The notes under the pieces: model-generated
The model's database searches: none
The model's input: only the letters and a program-made list of their open reading frames with translations
What the model was told of the DNA's origin: nothing
Made by a program: the position numbers and the translations under genes
Origin: Uliginosibacterium paludis
GTDB taxonomy: Bacteria; Pseudomonadota; Gammaproteobacteria; Burkholderiales; Rhodocyclaceae
Assembly (NCBI RefSeq): GCF_039631355.1
Contig: NZ_JBDIVF010000004.1
Span: forward strand, 186,001-250,000
Length of the DNA stretch: 64,000 nucleotides
Direction of reading: 5' to 3'
Shown: positions 26,179 to 35,450 of the stretch, piece by piece
Layout of the letters: the number at the start of each line of letters is the position of its first letter
How positions within the stretch are numbered: the first letter of the stretch is position 1

Positions 26179-27185
26179 ACCTGCGCCCTGACCAGCTCGC
26201 CGCTCAGCTCCAGCGAGGGCTGGCTCCGCTTTACGTCCTGCACGGTGACGAGCCCCTGCTCGTCATCGAAGCGGCAGACAGCATCCGTACCGCAGCTCGC
26301 GAAGCGGGCGTCAGCGAACGAGAAGTCATCGTCACCCACCAGCATTTCCGCTGGGACGAATTCGGCCTGGCAGCGGGCAATCTTTCGCTGTTTGGCGAGA
26401 GGAAGCTCGTCGACCTGCGCATTCCCAACGGCAAACCGGGCAAGCAGGGCGGCGAGGCGCTCGCGCGTTTCGCCCGCGAGCTCGACCCGCATGCCGGTGA
26501 CATCACGCTCATCACGCTTCCACTGCTGGACTGGACGGTGCGCAAGGCAGCCTGGTTCCTTGCCCTGTCCGAAGCCGGCACGGTGATCGAGTGCAATGCA
26601 CCGCCCCTGGCGGAGCTGCCGCACTGGATAGCCCAGCGCCTGGCCCGTCAGCAACAGCGTGCATCCCGTGAAGCGCTGGAGTTCATTGCCGGCCATGTGG
26701 AAGGCAACCTGCTCGCGGCCCACCAGGAAATCCAGAAACTCTCCCTGCTGTATGACCCGGGCGAGCTGAGCCTCGAGCAGATCGAGGATGCGGTGCTGCA
26801 TGTGGCGCGCTACGACACCGAAAAGCTGCGACTGGCGCTGCTTGAGGGCGATGCGCCACGCTGTGCACGACTGCTCGAAGGCCTGAAGGGCGAAGGCGCC
26901 GCCCCCCCTCTGGTGCTGTGGACGATCGCCAACGAAGTCCGCACCCTGGCACGCTTGCGCGCAAGCGTGGATGCCGGCCAGAACATCGATGGCGCACTGA
27001 AGGCGGAACGCGTTTTCGGCCCGCGTCAGGCGCTGTGCAAGCGCGCCGTGCAGCGGCTCAAATCCGGTGGCCTGCGCGCCGCATTGCTGCATGCAGCCCG
27101 GGCCGACCGCATGATCAAGGGTCTGGCACAGGGCGACATCTGGGATGAGTTCCTGCAGATCTCCCTGCGGGTCCGCGCGCGCTGA
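26175..27185 (+). CDS. holA: HolA, DNA polymerase III delta subunit
   Basis: 336 residues from a TTG that overlaps the lptE stop (TTGA). APLYVLHGDEPLLVIEAADS (about 17-36), LSLFGERKLVDLR and the C-terminal helical collar match HolA. It opens the beta clamp within the clamp loader. Length and position after lptE are as expected. The rare start plus overlap suggests translational coupling. Confidence 0.94.
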   Translation: MNLRPDQLAAQLQRGLAPLYVLHGDEPLLVIEAADSIRTAAREAGVSEREVIVTHQHFRWDEFGLAAGNLSLFGERKLVDLRIPNGKPGKQGGEALARFARELDPHAGDITLITLPLLDWTVRKAAWFLALSEAGTVIECNAPPLAELPHWIAQRLARQQQRASREALEFIAGHVEGNLLAAHQEIQKLSLLYDPGELSLEQIEDAVLHVARYDTEKLRLALLEGDAPRCARLLEGLKGEGAAPPLVLWTIANEVRTLARLRASVDAGQNIDGALKAERVFGPRQALCKRAVQRLKSGGLRAALLHAARADRMIKGLAQGDIWDEFLQISLRVRAR

Positions 27186-27445
27186 GCGCCTGACCGCGTT
27201 GCGGCCCGCTTGCCTTTCCTGACGGATCTCCGACTGAGCGGGAACACGCCGCGTCCCGTCTGCCGCCCGTGCGGTTCACGGTGGCGGCCGTCTGTCTGAC
27301 GTCCTGCTTCGGGCGACGACTGCACCTTCGTCCGGAGCGCGAGTCTTTAAACTGTCTGACAATTATTTATCCGATCTGACGCGTCTGAGCGTCGCGCCAG
27401 CCTCGTGCCGCGCAGATCGCGGTATTCATCAGGAAAGGACAGACC

Positions 27446-27913
27446 ATGAAAACCCGATTCTTCCGCCCGCATGCCCTCACCCTCGTGGCCGTGCCGCTTT
27501 TTGCCCTGACTGCCTGTGGCGGCGGCGGTGACACGATCGCGGACGCCATTGCCGATGTCACCAAAGGTGTCTGGCTCGACAAGTATGAAGACAGCTGCGG
27601 CGGCTCCGGCAACACCAAGAGTGTCGACGTGGCTAACGGCGGTACGGTCAGGATGTCGATCCGCGTGAATACGACCGGGGACGTTGAACCCCTCTCCGGC
27701 GAATGGTTCACCGAAGGCAGTGGCTGGCAAACGGTACTCGGCACCAGCGCCACCCCGAGCCTTGCCAATCAGGGAGACGGCACCGGCCGCTTCTTCAGCC
27801 TGCCGGTCGTGGTGAAAGGCACGGGGGACATGGAATTCCGTCTGGTCATCAAGGACAAGAAAGGCGACCAGCGCTACGAGGATCGCTGCAAGGTGCACGT
27901 CAATATCCGGTAA
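27446..27913 (+). CDS. Small hypothetical lipoprotein
   Basis: 155 residues; AGGA upstream at 9-base spacing. Signal peptide ends in a lipobox (LTAC, about 21-24) followed by a glycine run (GGGG), a typical flexible tether. The mature part is beta-rich with Cys at about 52 and 149. No family recognised. It stands alone between holA (260-base gap) and a convergent rmuC, and has its own terminator, so it is probably a separate transcription unit. Envelope location is predicted; function unknown. Confidence 0.75.
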   Translation: MKTRFFRPHALTLVAVPLFALTACGGGGDTIADAIADVTKGVWLDKYEDSCGGSGNTKSVDVANGGTVRMSIRVNTTGDVEPLSGEWFTEGSGWQTVLGTSATPSLANQGDGTGRFFSLPVVVKGTGDMEFRLVIKDKKGDQRYEDRCKVHVNIR

Positions 27914-27936
27914 GACCGTCCACCCTCTTCGCACCG

Positions 27937-27963
27937 ACCGGAGCCTTCCGCTCCGGTTGGCTT
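27937..27963 (+). terminator. Terminator between the small lipoprotein gene and rmuC
   Basis: Perfect 8-base stem ACCGGAGC / GCTCCGGT with a 5-base loop, then TGGCTTT. The T run is short. It lies between two convergent genes and may act on both. Confidence 0.65.
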
Positions 27964-27970
27964 TGAGCCT

Positions 27971-29386
27971 TCAGGATGCGCGCGAGTCATCCTCGACATC
28001 GAGCAGGCCCGCCACATCGCTCAGCTCGACTTTCTCGATCTTCTGGAAGTGGCCGGAGATCTTCTTCGAAGAAATGTGCACATCCTGCGCGTCCTCATGC
28101 GCCAGACGGATGTGGTCGGCCAGCTTCTTCATGCGCTGATCGAAAAGGCCGAAGTCTTTCGACAGCTTGCCCAGCGCATCCTTGATCAGATGGATCTGGC
28201 GGCGCGTTTCCACATCCTTGAGCACCGCCCTTGCGGTATTCAGCACGGCCATCAGCGTGGTGGGGGACACGATCCAGACCCGCCGGGCCTGGGCCCAGCT
28301 GACGAGGTCCGGATGATAGGCGTGAATTTCGGCGAAAACAGCCTCAGCCGGGACGAACATCACCGCTCCGTCCGCCGTTTCGCCTGCCACGATGTACTTG
28401 CTGGCGATCGCCTCCACATGCCGCCGGATATCCTGCTTGAAGAGCCCTTCCGCTGCCTTGCGCTCCAGCTCGCCTGCCGCCGGATCAAACATGCGATGGT
28501 AGTTCTCGAGCGGAAACTTCGAATCCACCGCAATACGGCCGGTCGGCTCGGGCAGCCGGAGAACACAGTCAGCCCGAACGCCGCTGGCCAACTGGCACTG
28601 GAACTCATAGGCATCAGGCGGCAGGGCATTGCGGACCAGAGCTTCGAGCTGCACCTCGCCAAAGGCTCCGCGCGCCTTCTTGTCGCCAAGCAGTTCCTGC
28701 AGGCTGACCACGTTCAGGGTGAGATCCCCGATCTTCTTCTGCGCTTCATCGATGGTTGCCAGCCGCGCCATCACATTGGCAAAGGTCTCGTTGGTCTTGG
28801 CAAACCCCTCGTCGAGGCGCTGATTCACCACGCCAGCAATGGCCTCCAGCCGCTCGTTCATGGTCCGATTGAGGCTCTCGCTGGTTTCGCTCTGCTGAAG
28901 TGCGGCACGACGCAGGCCATCCTGCAGCAGTTCGCGATCCGTGCGAGCCGATTCGGCAAGTTTCTCGAGCGTCTGACCGAGCATCTCGGCCTTGAGCTGC
29001 TGCTGACGCTGGTCGAGCAGCGCGGCAAGCTGATCGAGCTTGCGTGCCGCATCCCCGCCCTGCTGGGCAAGCAGGGTCTGCATCGCGCCATGCAGGGCCT
29101 GCATCGCGTCCCGGGTAGCGCGCAGCTCGCCAGCGACCAGATTGCGCTGGCGCTCGGAGGCGTCCGTACTGGCTGCCAGCATGCGGTCACCGAGCCGGTC
29201 AAGACCGGCGCCGAGGTCGTTGAGCATGGCGCGATGGCCCGCGGCCTGAGCACTTGCCAGCGCCTGAAGCATCGCATCCCGCTCAGTGGCCGCCCCACGG
29301 GTCAGCGCAGCAAGGCGCCAGCCCAGCGCCGCCAGGCCCGCCAGCAGGAGAACCAGCAAGGCGAGCGTCAGCGCCTGCATGTCCAT
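27971..29386 (-). CDS. rmuC: RmuC family protein
   Basis: 471 residues from ATG 29386 (GGAG at 7-base spacing), which begins with a membrane helix (LTLALLVLLLAGLAALGW). The frame is open further upstream but that part overlaps yaeQ and is not protein-like. A long coiled-coil region (about 30-215) precedes the RmuC nuclease-like core (GDLTLNVVSLQELLGDKKARGAFGEVQLE and AVDSKFPLENYHRMF). RmuC proteins limit DNA inversions at short inverted repeats. Its start is 1 base after the yaeQ stop. Confidence 0.93.
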   Translation of the reverse strand: MDMQALTLALLVLLLAGLAALGWRLAALTRGAATERDAMLQALASAQAAGHRAMLNDLGAGLDRLGDRMLAASTDASERQRNLVAGELRATRDAMQALHGAMQTLLAQQGGDAARKLDQLAALLDQRQQQLKAEMLGQTLEKLAESARTDRELLQDGLRRAALQQSETSESLNRTMNERLEAIAGVVNQRLDEGFAKTNETFANVMARLATIDEAQKKIGDLTLNVVSLQELLGDKKARGAFGEVQLEALVRNALPPDAYEFQCQLASGVRADCVLRLPEPTGRIAVDSKFPLENYHRMFDPAAGELERKAAEGLFKQDIRRHVEAIASKYIVAGETADGAVMFVPAEAVFAEIHAYHPDLVSWAQARRVWIVSPTTLMAVLNTARAVLKDVETRRQIHLIKDALGKLSKDFGLFDQRMKKLADHIRLAHEDAQDVHISSKKISGHFQKIEKVELSDVAGLLDVEDDSRAS

Positions 29387-29387
29387 C

Positions 29388-29930
29388 TCAGCGCTCCGGC
29401 GTGAGACGAAGCGGTTCGATCTGCAGCGTATCGTCGCCAGCCGAGAGCATGAGCTGGCCATCCTGGATGGTGCTCTGGATCTGCATGCCGCGTCCGGCCA
29501 GTGCGGCCAGAGCCGCACAGTCAGCAGCCTCGAGTTTCCAGACGGTGAGCTTGTCCTGTCTTTCGAGCGCGGCGGCATTCTGTTGCCACCACTGGTCCAG
29601 TCCGCGCCCATAGGCATAGACGCTGACACGGTCGGCCCGGCCGCAGGCGCGCCGCAGCAGGCGCTCGTCCGGCTGGCCGACTTCGATCCAGTGCTGCACG
29701 GCACCAGTGAGATCACGATCCCACAGCGCTGGGTCGTCTTCGCTCGAGATGCCGCGGCCGAACTCGAGTGTCTCGCTGGCATTCAGCACGAACGCCAGGA
29801 GACGCACCATCATGCGTTCATCGGTCTCGGAGGGGTGACGGGCCAGCACCAGGGAATGGGTCTGGTAGTAGTGACGATCGAGGTCTGAAATGCCGACTTC
29901 GGCCTTGAAAACAGTGGAGCGCAGCGCCAA
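29388..29930 (-). CDS. yaeQ: YaeQ family protein
   Basis: 180 residues. MALRSTVFKAEVGISDLDRHYY and TLVLARHPSETDERMMVRLL-like text (HSLVLARHPSETDERMM) are the YaeQ signature. The family has a PD-(D/E)XK nuclease-like fold but no settled function. It forms an operon with rmuC, whose start follows its stop by one base. Confidence 0.93.
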   Translation of the reverse strand: MALRSTVFKAEVGISDLDRHYYQTHSLVLARHPSETDERMMVRLLAFVLNASETLEFGRGISSEDDPALWDRDLTGAVQHWIEVGQPDERLLRRACGRADRVSVYAYGRGLDQWWQQNAAALERQDKLTVWKLEAADCAALAALAGRGMQIQSTIQDGQLMLSAGDDTLQIEPLRLTPER

Positions 29931-29952
29931 AACGTGGGAATCCTTTTCTTCT

Positions 29953-30186
29953 TTACTTGCGACGGATCAGGAAGACGAACTCGCTACCATCGTCCCCGCT
30001 CTGGTCTTCCATCTCATGCCCGGTCTGACGGGCAAAAGCCTCGAAATCCTTGCGCGCACCGGGGTCGGTCGCCATGACCTTGAGCACCTGACCGCTGCTC
30101 ATCGTGGCAAGCGTTTTTTTCGTGCGGAGAATGGGCAGCGGGCACTTGAGGCCGCGCACGTCCAGCTCGCTGTCAATCTTGTTCAT
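29953..30186 (-). CDS. tusA: TusA-type sulfur carrier protein
   Basis: 77 residues from ATG 30186 (AAGGA at 8-base spacing); the open frame extends to a TTG that overlaps the bepA stop. LDVRGLKCPLPILRTKKTL carries the CPxP cysteine (Cys15) that accepts a persulfide. TusA relays sulfur for tRNA thiolation or cofactor synthesis; which acceptor applies here cannot be told. Downstream of bepA by 20 bases. Confidence 0.92.
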   Translation of the reverse strand: MNKIDSELDVRGLKCPLPILRTKKTLATMSSGQVLKVMATDPGARKDFEAFARQTGHEMEDQSGDDGSEFVFLIRRK

Positions 30187-30206
30187 GCCGTGTTCCTTGA
30201 AGTCGT

Positions 30207-31670
30207 TCAATTGTCCTTGTCCTTGCGCTCTTCAGCCAGGCGCTTGAACTCTCGCAGCCTGGCATCGATCGAGGCCTGCTCCATGAAGCTGCCGCCGCCA
30301 TCCCGCTGGGCCAGCTGGAGCTGGTCAATGGCCGCACTCAGGTCGCCCTGCAGCTGATAGACCTCGGCCTGCGCACGATGGGCCAGCGCAGTACGGCCCA
30401 GCGCGGTTTCCGCCTTGGCCTGAAGAATGTAGAGCCGGTAATCGCTGGCCGGCACGCGCAGCAGCGGGTCCAGCACCTTGAGCGCATTGTCCGGCAAACT
30501 GCCGGCGAGCCAGCTTTCCGCCTCGCAATAGATCAGCGAGCTGCGCGCAGGATAACGCTTCCGGGCGTCTGCGCAGAGTCTGGCGGCCTGGGCCGGACGG
30601 CCGTGCGCGCGCTCGAGTTCAGCCCCCAGCAAAGCGAACATGGCGGTGTCCGGCGTGAGCCGTGCGAGCTCGCCATAGGCCTTGTCCGCCTCGACGAGCT
30701 GGCTGTCGGCCAGATAGGCACGCGCGAGGCCATACCAGCGGGCCGACTGTTCCTGGCGTGTCTGTGCCTCGCGGGCCAGCAGGCGCGGAATGGCTGCCCG
30801 GGCGCCGAGCTGCATGACTTCGAGTTTCGCCCGAACCAGGGTGTAGTCAATGGAACTCGGATGCGGCATCGCGCGCATCTGATGGACGCGGGAGCCGATA
30901 TCCGCGATGCGATCGAGGGTCAAGGGGTGGGTGCGCAGATAGGCCGGCGCGTTGTTTTCCGAAGAGCGCGTGCGTTGGAAGAGACGGTCGAAAAACGTCG
31001 GCATGCCGCGAATATCGAATCCCGCCGCATTCAGGATCTGCAGGCCAACCCGGTCCGCCTCGCGCTCGTAGTCACGCGAATAAGCCAGCTGGCTCTGGAT
31101 CGCGGCAGCCTGCCCCGAGGCCAGAACCGCGCCTGCCGCACTCGGGCTGTTCCGCCCTGCAAGCACCGCCAGCAGGAGTGACGCCAGCACCATTGCCGTC
31201 GTGTTGCCCTGCCGGACCAGCATGCGGGCCATGTGATGCTGGACGACGTGCCCGATTTCATGGCCCAGCACCGAAGCAAGCTCGGATTCGGCCTCGGTGG
31301 TCACGATCAGGCCGGTGTGTGCGCCGATGACGCCTCCGGGCATGGCAAAAGCGTTGATCGTGCTGTCGCGCAGCGCAAAGAACTGGAACCCGTTGCCCTG
31401 CTCCGGCAGCGTCGAGGCCAGCGTGCGTCCGAGCGCATTCAGGTACTCCTCGACCTCCGGATCATCCAGGTAGCTCGGTTCGCGAAAACGGACCGAACGC
31501 ATCACCTCCTCGGCAATCCGTCGTTCCTGCGCTGGCGAGAGGGCTTCCTGCGCCGGATCGCCCAGATCGGGCAAGCCGGAGTTGTAGGTCTGGGCGGCTG
31601 CGGTCTGGATCATCAGGACCGCGATCAGGACCTGCGCAAGGCAGCGGCGGAGAACTGTTCGATTTGGCAT
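30207..31670 (-). CDS. bepA: BepA-like periplasmic M48 metalloprotease with TPR repeats
   Basis: 487 residues. Signal peptide (about 1-26, ending TAAAQ). M48 zinc-protease domain with HEIGH at 137-141, the more distal Glu in YEREADRVGL, and TPR repeats in the C-terminal 200 residues. BepA/YfgC degrades or rescues stalled outer-membrane proteins such as LptD. In operon with tusA. A -10-like TATCAT lies only 7 bases before the ATG, so the real promoter position is unclear. Confidence 0.92.
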   Translation of the reverse strand: MPNRTVLRRCLAQVLIAVLMIQTAAAQTYNSGLPDLGDPAQEALSPAQERRIAEEVMRSVRFREPSYLDDPEVEEYLNALGRTLASTLPEQGNGFQFFALRDSTINAFAMPGGVIGAHTGLIVTTEAESELASVLGHEIGHVVQHHMARMLVRQGNTTAMVLASLLLAVLAGRNSPSAAGAVLASGQAAAIQSQLAYSRDYEREADRVGLQILNAAGFDIRGMPTFFDRLFQRTRSSENNAPAYLRTHPLTLDRIADIGSRVHQMRAMPHPSSIDYTLVRAKLEVMQLGARAAIPRLLAREAQTRQEQSARWYGLARAYLADSQLVEADKAYGELARLTPDTAMFALLGAELERAHGRPAQAARLCADARKRYPARSSLIYCEAESWLAGSLPDNALKVLDPLLRVPASDYRLYILQAKAETALGRTALAHRAQAEVYQLQGDLSAAIDQLQLAQRDGGGSFMEQASIDARLREFKRLAEERKDKDN

Positions 31671-31760
31671 GAGGCTATGATACTTCCCGTTCCGGAACGT
31701 TCACAACCAGCCTGACTTCACGGCCCCGATTCTGCGCGGGCAACAAGCATCCGATACTTC

Positions 31761-32243
31761 ATGACCACTTCTCCGCTTACCCATTTCGATGCCGAAGGCC
31801 AGGCCCACATGGTCGACGTCGGCAACAAGTCTGAAACTGCGCGGCGTGCCGTCGCCACCGGCCGCATCGTGATGCAGGCCGCCACGCTCGCCATGATCCG
31901 CGACGGTCACAGCAAGAAGGGCGATGTGCTGGGCATCGCCCGCATCGCGGCGATCCAGGGTTCCAAGCGCACCTCGGAACTGATCCCGCTGTGCCATCCG
32001 ATTCCGCTGACGCGGGTTGCGGTGGCGTTCAGGATCGATGAAGGAAATCACGCCATCGAATGCGAGGTCACGGCCGAAACCGTCGGCCGGACCGGTGTCG
32101 AGATGGAGGCGCTGACGGCGGCCAGCGTGGCGCTGCTGACGATCTATGACATGGCCAAGGCGACAGACCGGGGCATGTGCATCGAAGCCGTCCGCCTGCT
32201 CGAGAAGGAAGGTGGCAAATCCGGCCACTGGAAGGCCGACTGA
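31761..32243 (+). CDS. moaC: MoaC, cyclic pyranopterin monophosphate synthase
   Basis: 160 residues. LTHFDAEGQAHMVDVGNKSE, KKGDVLGIARIAAIQGSKRT, LIPLCHPIPLT and EMEALTAASVALLTIYDM cover the whole conserved MoaC fold. Converts the MoaA product into cyclic pyranopterin monophosphate, the first molybdopterin intermediate. Its stop overlaps the next start by one base (TGATG). Confidence 0.97.
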   Translation: MTTSPLTHFDAEGQAHMVDVGNKSETARRAVATGRIVMQAATLAMIRDGHSKKGDVLGIARIAAIQGSKRTSELIPLCHPIPLTRVAVAFRIDEGNHAIECEVTAETVGRTGVEMEALTAASVALLTIYDMAKATDRGMCIEAVRLLEKEGGKSGHWKAD

Positions 32244-33769
32244 TGGCACGGGAAATCGAACTCAAGCTGGCCTTCCCGCCTGAGGCGCTCGACGCCGTTC
32301 TGGCCCATCCGCTGCTTGCCGGCGCAGCTCGCCAGGGCAGCCGGAAAACGCTCATCAACACCTATTTCGACACGCCCGATCTGGCCTTGTCGGCAAAACG
32401 GATCGCGCTGCGGACGCGAAAATCCGGCGAAAACTGGCTGCAGACAGTCAAGTGCGCGGCGGAGTCATTCGGAGGCTTGTCCTCACGCCCGGAATGGGAA
32501 AAGGCTTTCTCGGGCGAATTCGACTTTTCGGATGTCGAGGCCACCGAAGTCCGCAGGACGCTGGAGAAACACCATGCCGCGCTCGTGCCCCTGTTCAGCA
32601 CGGACTTCGTGCGCGACACGCTGAAGCTCGAGCCGCGCGACGGCGTCTCCATCCTGGTCATGATCGATCGTGGCGAGATCAGCGCAGCCGGCCGGCAAAC
32701 GCTCATCAGCGAGCTGGAACTGGAGCTGGTTTCGGGCGATGCGGACGATTTGCTCGAACTCGCCTGTGCGCTGGCCTCGGGCCTTCCACTGATTCCCTTC
32801 GATCCAAGCAAGGCCGCGCGGGGTTACCAGCTCTTCCATGACACGCCCGTCACACCGCAATCCAGCCTGATCGACCCCGTGCCCGACGACGCCGACGTGC
32901 TGGACAGCTTTCGCCAGCGCGCGCTTGTCTGCCTGTCGGCATGGTCGGCCAACCACCACGGCGCCCTCAGCTACCCGGATCCGGAATTCATCCATCAGCT
33001 GCGGGTATCACTCACCCGGCTGCGCGGGCTGCTGCGGATTTTCGAGCCGGCGCTGCCGGAGGGCTTCGCCGACGATTGGCGAGCACGGCTGCAGGCCCTG
33101 TCACAAAGCCTGGGCCCCCTGCGCAGCAGCCAGGTGCTTTGTGACGAACTCATCCTGCCGGCGACCGAAGATGATGTGGACGGCTATCTTCCGCCGCTTG
33201 CCCGGCATGCGGAACAATGGCGGGAATCTGCGCTCGCGGAAGTCCGTCTCCAGCTCGCCGCAGCCGGCGCGGGCATGCTGGCGCTGGAGTTCCATCGCGC
33301 GCTGCTCGCCCTGCCCGCCAACTCGGCAAGTTTGACAGGAACGCTCAGGCGACAAGCGGCCCGCCATCTGCACGAAAAGGCGCAGGCTCAGCTTGAACGG
33401 GTCTGCAGCGAGCGGAGCAACGAAAGTCTTCACGCGCTGCGCATCCTCATCAAGCAGCTCAGACTGGTCTGCGAGCTGGCCCCCCGGAAGCCGCACAAAG
33501 CGGTGTCGCGACGCCTCCGCGCGCTGGCCGACCTGCAGAGCCGGCTTGGCAGGCTGAATGACCTCGCGGACGCGCTGCCCGTACTGGGTCGCTGGGTCAG
33601 CAGTGATCCCCGATTCGCCGCACCGGTCGCTTTCCTGACCGGCTGGCATGCCGCAACAAGCCTGAAACTTCGTCGCACTATCCTGCGGCGCGCCGGCTTG
33701 GTGCTGGCCGACGCGGGATGGCAGGACGAAAAGGCCGGCGCGTCGCGAAAGAAGCCATCCCACCACTGA
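32243..33769 (+). CDS. CYTH-CHAD domain protein (polyphosphate-related)
   Basis: 508 residues from the ATG that overlaps the moaC stop. Residues about 1-200 are a CYTH domain with the ExExK motif (EIELK, 4-8), a triphosphate-handling tunnel fold. Residues about 215-500 are a CHAD domain, helical and rich in conserved His/Arg (FIHQLRVSLTRLRGLLRIF, SLHALRILIKQLRLV). Such fusions bind or cleave polyphosphate/tripolyphosphate. The next gene is a SixA-type phosphatase, supporting a phosphate-metabolism role; the exact reaction is not shown. Confidence 0.9.
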   Translation: MAREIELKLAFPPEALDAVLAHPLLAGAARQGSRKTLINTYFDTPDLALSAKRIALRTRKSGENWLQTVKCAAESFGGLSSRPEWEKAFSGEFDFSDVEATEVRRTLEKHHAALVPLFSTDFVRDTLKLEPRDGVSILVMIDRGEISAAGRQTLISELELELVSGDADDLLELACALASGLPLIPFDPSKAARGYQLFHDTPVTPQSSLIDPVPDDADVLDSFRQRALVCLSAWSANHHGALSYPDPEFIHQLRVSLTRLRGLLRIFEPALPEGFADDWRARLQALSQSLGPLRSSQVLCDELILPATEDDVDGYLPPLARHAEQWRESALAEVRLQLAAAGAGMLALEFHRALLALPANSASLTGTLRRQAARHLHEKAQAQLERVCSERSNESLHALRILIKQLRLVCELAPRKPHKAVSRRLRALADLQSRLGRLNDLADALPVLGRWVSSDPRFAAPVAFLTGWHAATSLKLRRTILRRAGLVLADAGWQDEKAGASRKKPSHH

Positions 33770-33807
33770 CCCAGGCGCGCCTTGGCACGCCGGAATCCGG
33801 AGGCATC

Positions 33808-34260
33808 TTGAACCTGTTGCTCTGGCGTCACGCAGACGCTGCCGAAGGAAATCCCGACATCAGTCGCCCGCTCACCGCGCGCGGAGTGAAGCAGGCCCAG
33901 CGCATGGCACACTGGCTCGATCAGCATGCGCCGGCGAACCTGCGCGTGCTGACGAGCCCGGCAGTCCGCACCCGGCAGACCGTCGAAGCCTGGGACCACA
34001 GCTACGAAGTCAGCGAGGACGTCGGGCTGGACGCCACGCCGCACAGCATTCTTGAGGCGGCAGGCTGGCCCGATGCGGGTGGTTCCGTGCTGGTCGTGGG
34101 CCATCAGCCCACGCTGGGCGAAGTCGCCTCCATCCTGCTGCGCGATGAAGCCAGTGCACTGTCCTTCAAGAAAGGGGCGCTCTGGTGGTTCCAGATCCGG
34201 GAGCGCAACGGGGAAATGCAGACCGTACTCAAGACCGTCATCAACGCCGACCTGATCTGA
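33808..34260 (+). CDS. sixA: SixA-like histidine phosphatase
   Basis: 150 residues from a TTG with GGAGG at 4-base spacing, giving the family start MNLLLWRHADA. Phosphoglycerate-mutase fold: catalytic RHA at the N terminus (His8), SPAVRTRQT, and the second His in VVGHQPTL (about 96-103). SixA removes phosphate from phosphohistidine proteins. 38 bases after the CYTH-CHAD gene. Longer readings starting upstream overlap that gene and are less likely. Confidence 0.9.
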   Translation: MNLLLWRHADAAEGNPDISRPLTARGVKQAQRMAHWLDQHAPANLRVLTSPAVRTRQTVEAWDHSYEVSEDVGLDATPHSILEAAGWPDAGGSVLVVGHQPTLGEVASILLRDEASALSFKKGALWWFQIRERNGEMQTVLKTVINADLI

Positions 34261-34336
34261 GCCTCTGGCGGGCCGGATTGCCCCGGCGCCCTGCTCCGGC
34301 TAATCTGCCGGCTCCCTTGCGTTCGTGCATTCCGTC

Positions 34337-34924
34337 ATGAAATCCCTTTGCGTATTCTGTGGTGCGTCCAGCGGCGCCGATCCCGTTTTCAGTCAGGCCG
34401 CGGCAAACTTCGGCCAGACACTTGCCCGGCACCGGATCGAACTGGTCTGGGGTGGCGGCCATGTCGGCCTGATGGGCGTCGTGGCGGACGCGGTGCTGAA
34501 TGCAGGTGGCGCGGCCTACGGAGTGATCCCCGGCTTCATGGCCGAACGCGAACTCGCCCACCCCCGTGCGACCGAAATGGTGGTGGTGGACTCCATGCAT
34601 GCCCGCAAGGCCGCCATGGCCCGGCGCGCCGAGGCTTTCGTAGCCTTGCCGGGCGGCCTCGGCACGATGGACGAGCTGTTCGAGATCCTGACCTGGTCCC
34701 AGCTCCATATCCATCACAATCCGGTGGGGCTGCTGAACGTGAACGGTTTCTTCGAGCCTTTTCTTGCCATGGTCCGGCACATGGTTCAAGCCGGTTTCGT
34801 CCAGCAGATCCATCTGGACCGCATTCATGTGGCGGCCGATGCGGAGACATTGCTTGAATCGATGCGCCAGCACCGTCCCCTTGAGGGAGACTGGATCGGC
34901 AAGGTCCAGCCGGCCAGCGCCTGA
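34337..34924 (+). CDS. LOG family protein (nucleotide 5'-monophosphate phosphoribohydrolase)
   Basis: 195 residues from ATG 34337; a GTG at 34325 is possible. MKSLCVFCGASSG start, WGGGHVGLMG and the PGGLGTMDE motif (about 112-120), the LOG/TIGR00730 active site. Family members cleave the N-glycosidic bond of AMP-like nucleotides, including cytokinin precursors. Alone between sixA-like and trxA. Substrate in this organism is unknown. Confidence 0.93.
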   Translation: MKSLCVFCGASSGADPVFSQAAANFGQTLARHRIELVWGGGHVGLMGVVADAVLNAGGAAYGVIPGFMAERELAHPRATEMVVVDSMHARKAAMARRAEAFVALPGGLGTMDELFEILTWSQLHIHHNPVGLLNVNGFFEPFLAMVRHMVQAGFVQQIHLDRIHVAADAETLLESMRQHRPLEGDWIGKVQPASA

Positions 34925-35077
34925 GTACCTGCTCCGGCAAAACCGGCAATGCTGCCTGCGATGCTATTGCGCGGATAGGCAGCCTCGCCTTCCCCCTGCG
35001 CTCCGATTTGGATAGCATTCGGGCTCATGACCCGTCTGCTTCCCCCAACCGGGCAGACTCACAACAGCGAGGATTCA

Positions 35078-35401
35078 ATGAGCGACATTACCTACATCTC
35101 CGACAGCAGTTTCGAAGCCGACGTCCTGAAGTCGGGACTCCCCGTTCTCGTCGACTACTGGGCCGAATGGTGCGGCCCCTGCAAGATGATTGCCCCGATC
35201 CTGGAAGAAATCGCCAAGGAATATGCCGGCAAGATCGTCGTCGCAAAGATGAACGTGGATGAAAACCAAAGCGTCCCGGCGCAGTTCGGCATCCGCAGCA
35301 TTCCCACCCTGATGCTCTTCAAGGGTGGCAATGTGGAAGCCACCAAGGTCGGCGCGCTGTCCAAGTCGCAGCTGGCCGCGTTCATCGACGCCAACATCTG
35401 A
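35078..35401 (+). CDS. trxA: Thioredoxin 1
   Basis: 107 residues from ATG 35078 with GAGG at 6-base spacing. Active site WAEWCGPCKMIAPIL (about 28-42) and FGIRSIPTLMLFKGG with the cis-Pro, typical of TrxA. General disulfide reductase. Precedes rho as in E. coli. A perfect inverted repeat follows 19 bases after the stop. Confidence 0.97.
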   Translation: MSDITYISDSSFEADVLKSGLPVLVDYWAEWCGPCKMIAPILEEIAKEYAGKIVVAKMNVDENQSVPAQFGIRSIPTLMLFKGGNVEATKVGALSKSQLAAFIDANI

Positions 35402-35420
35402 TACAACAGCCCGTTTGACA

Positions 35421-35450
35421 GGCCGGAACTGAATCGCTACAGTTCCGGCC
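35421..35450 (+). terminator. Inverted repeat after trxA (hairpin without T run)
   Basis: GGCCGGAACT / AGTTCCGGCC, a perfect 10-base stem with a 10-base loop, but followed by AACGCT rather than Ts. It may stabilise the trxA 3' end or act with Rho; a classic intrinsic terminator is not supported. Confidence 0.45.

Noticed and set aside
31671..31760. Molybdenum-cofactor riboswitch before moaC
   Set aside because: The interval is only 90 bases and lacks the expected multi-stem architecture.
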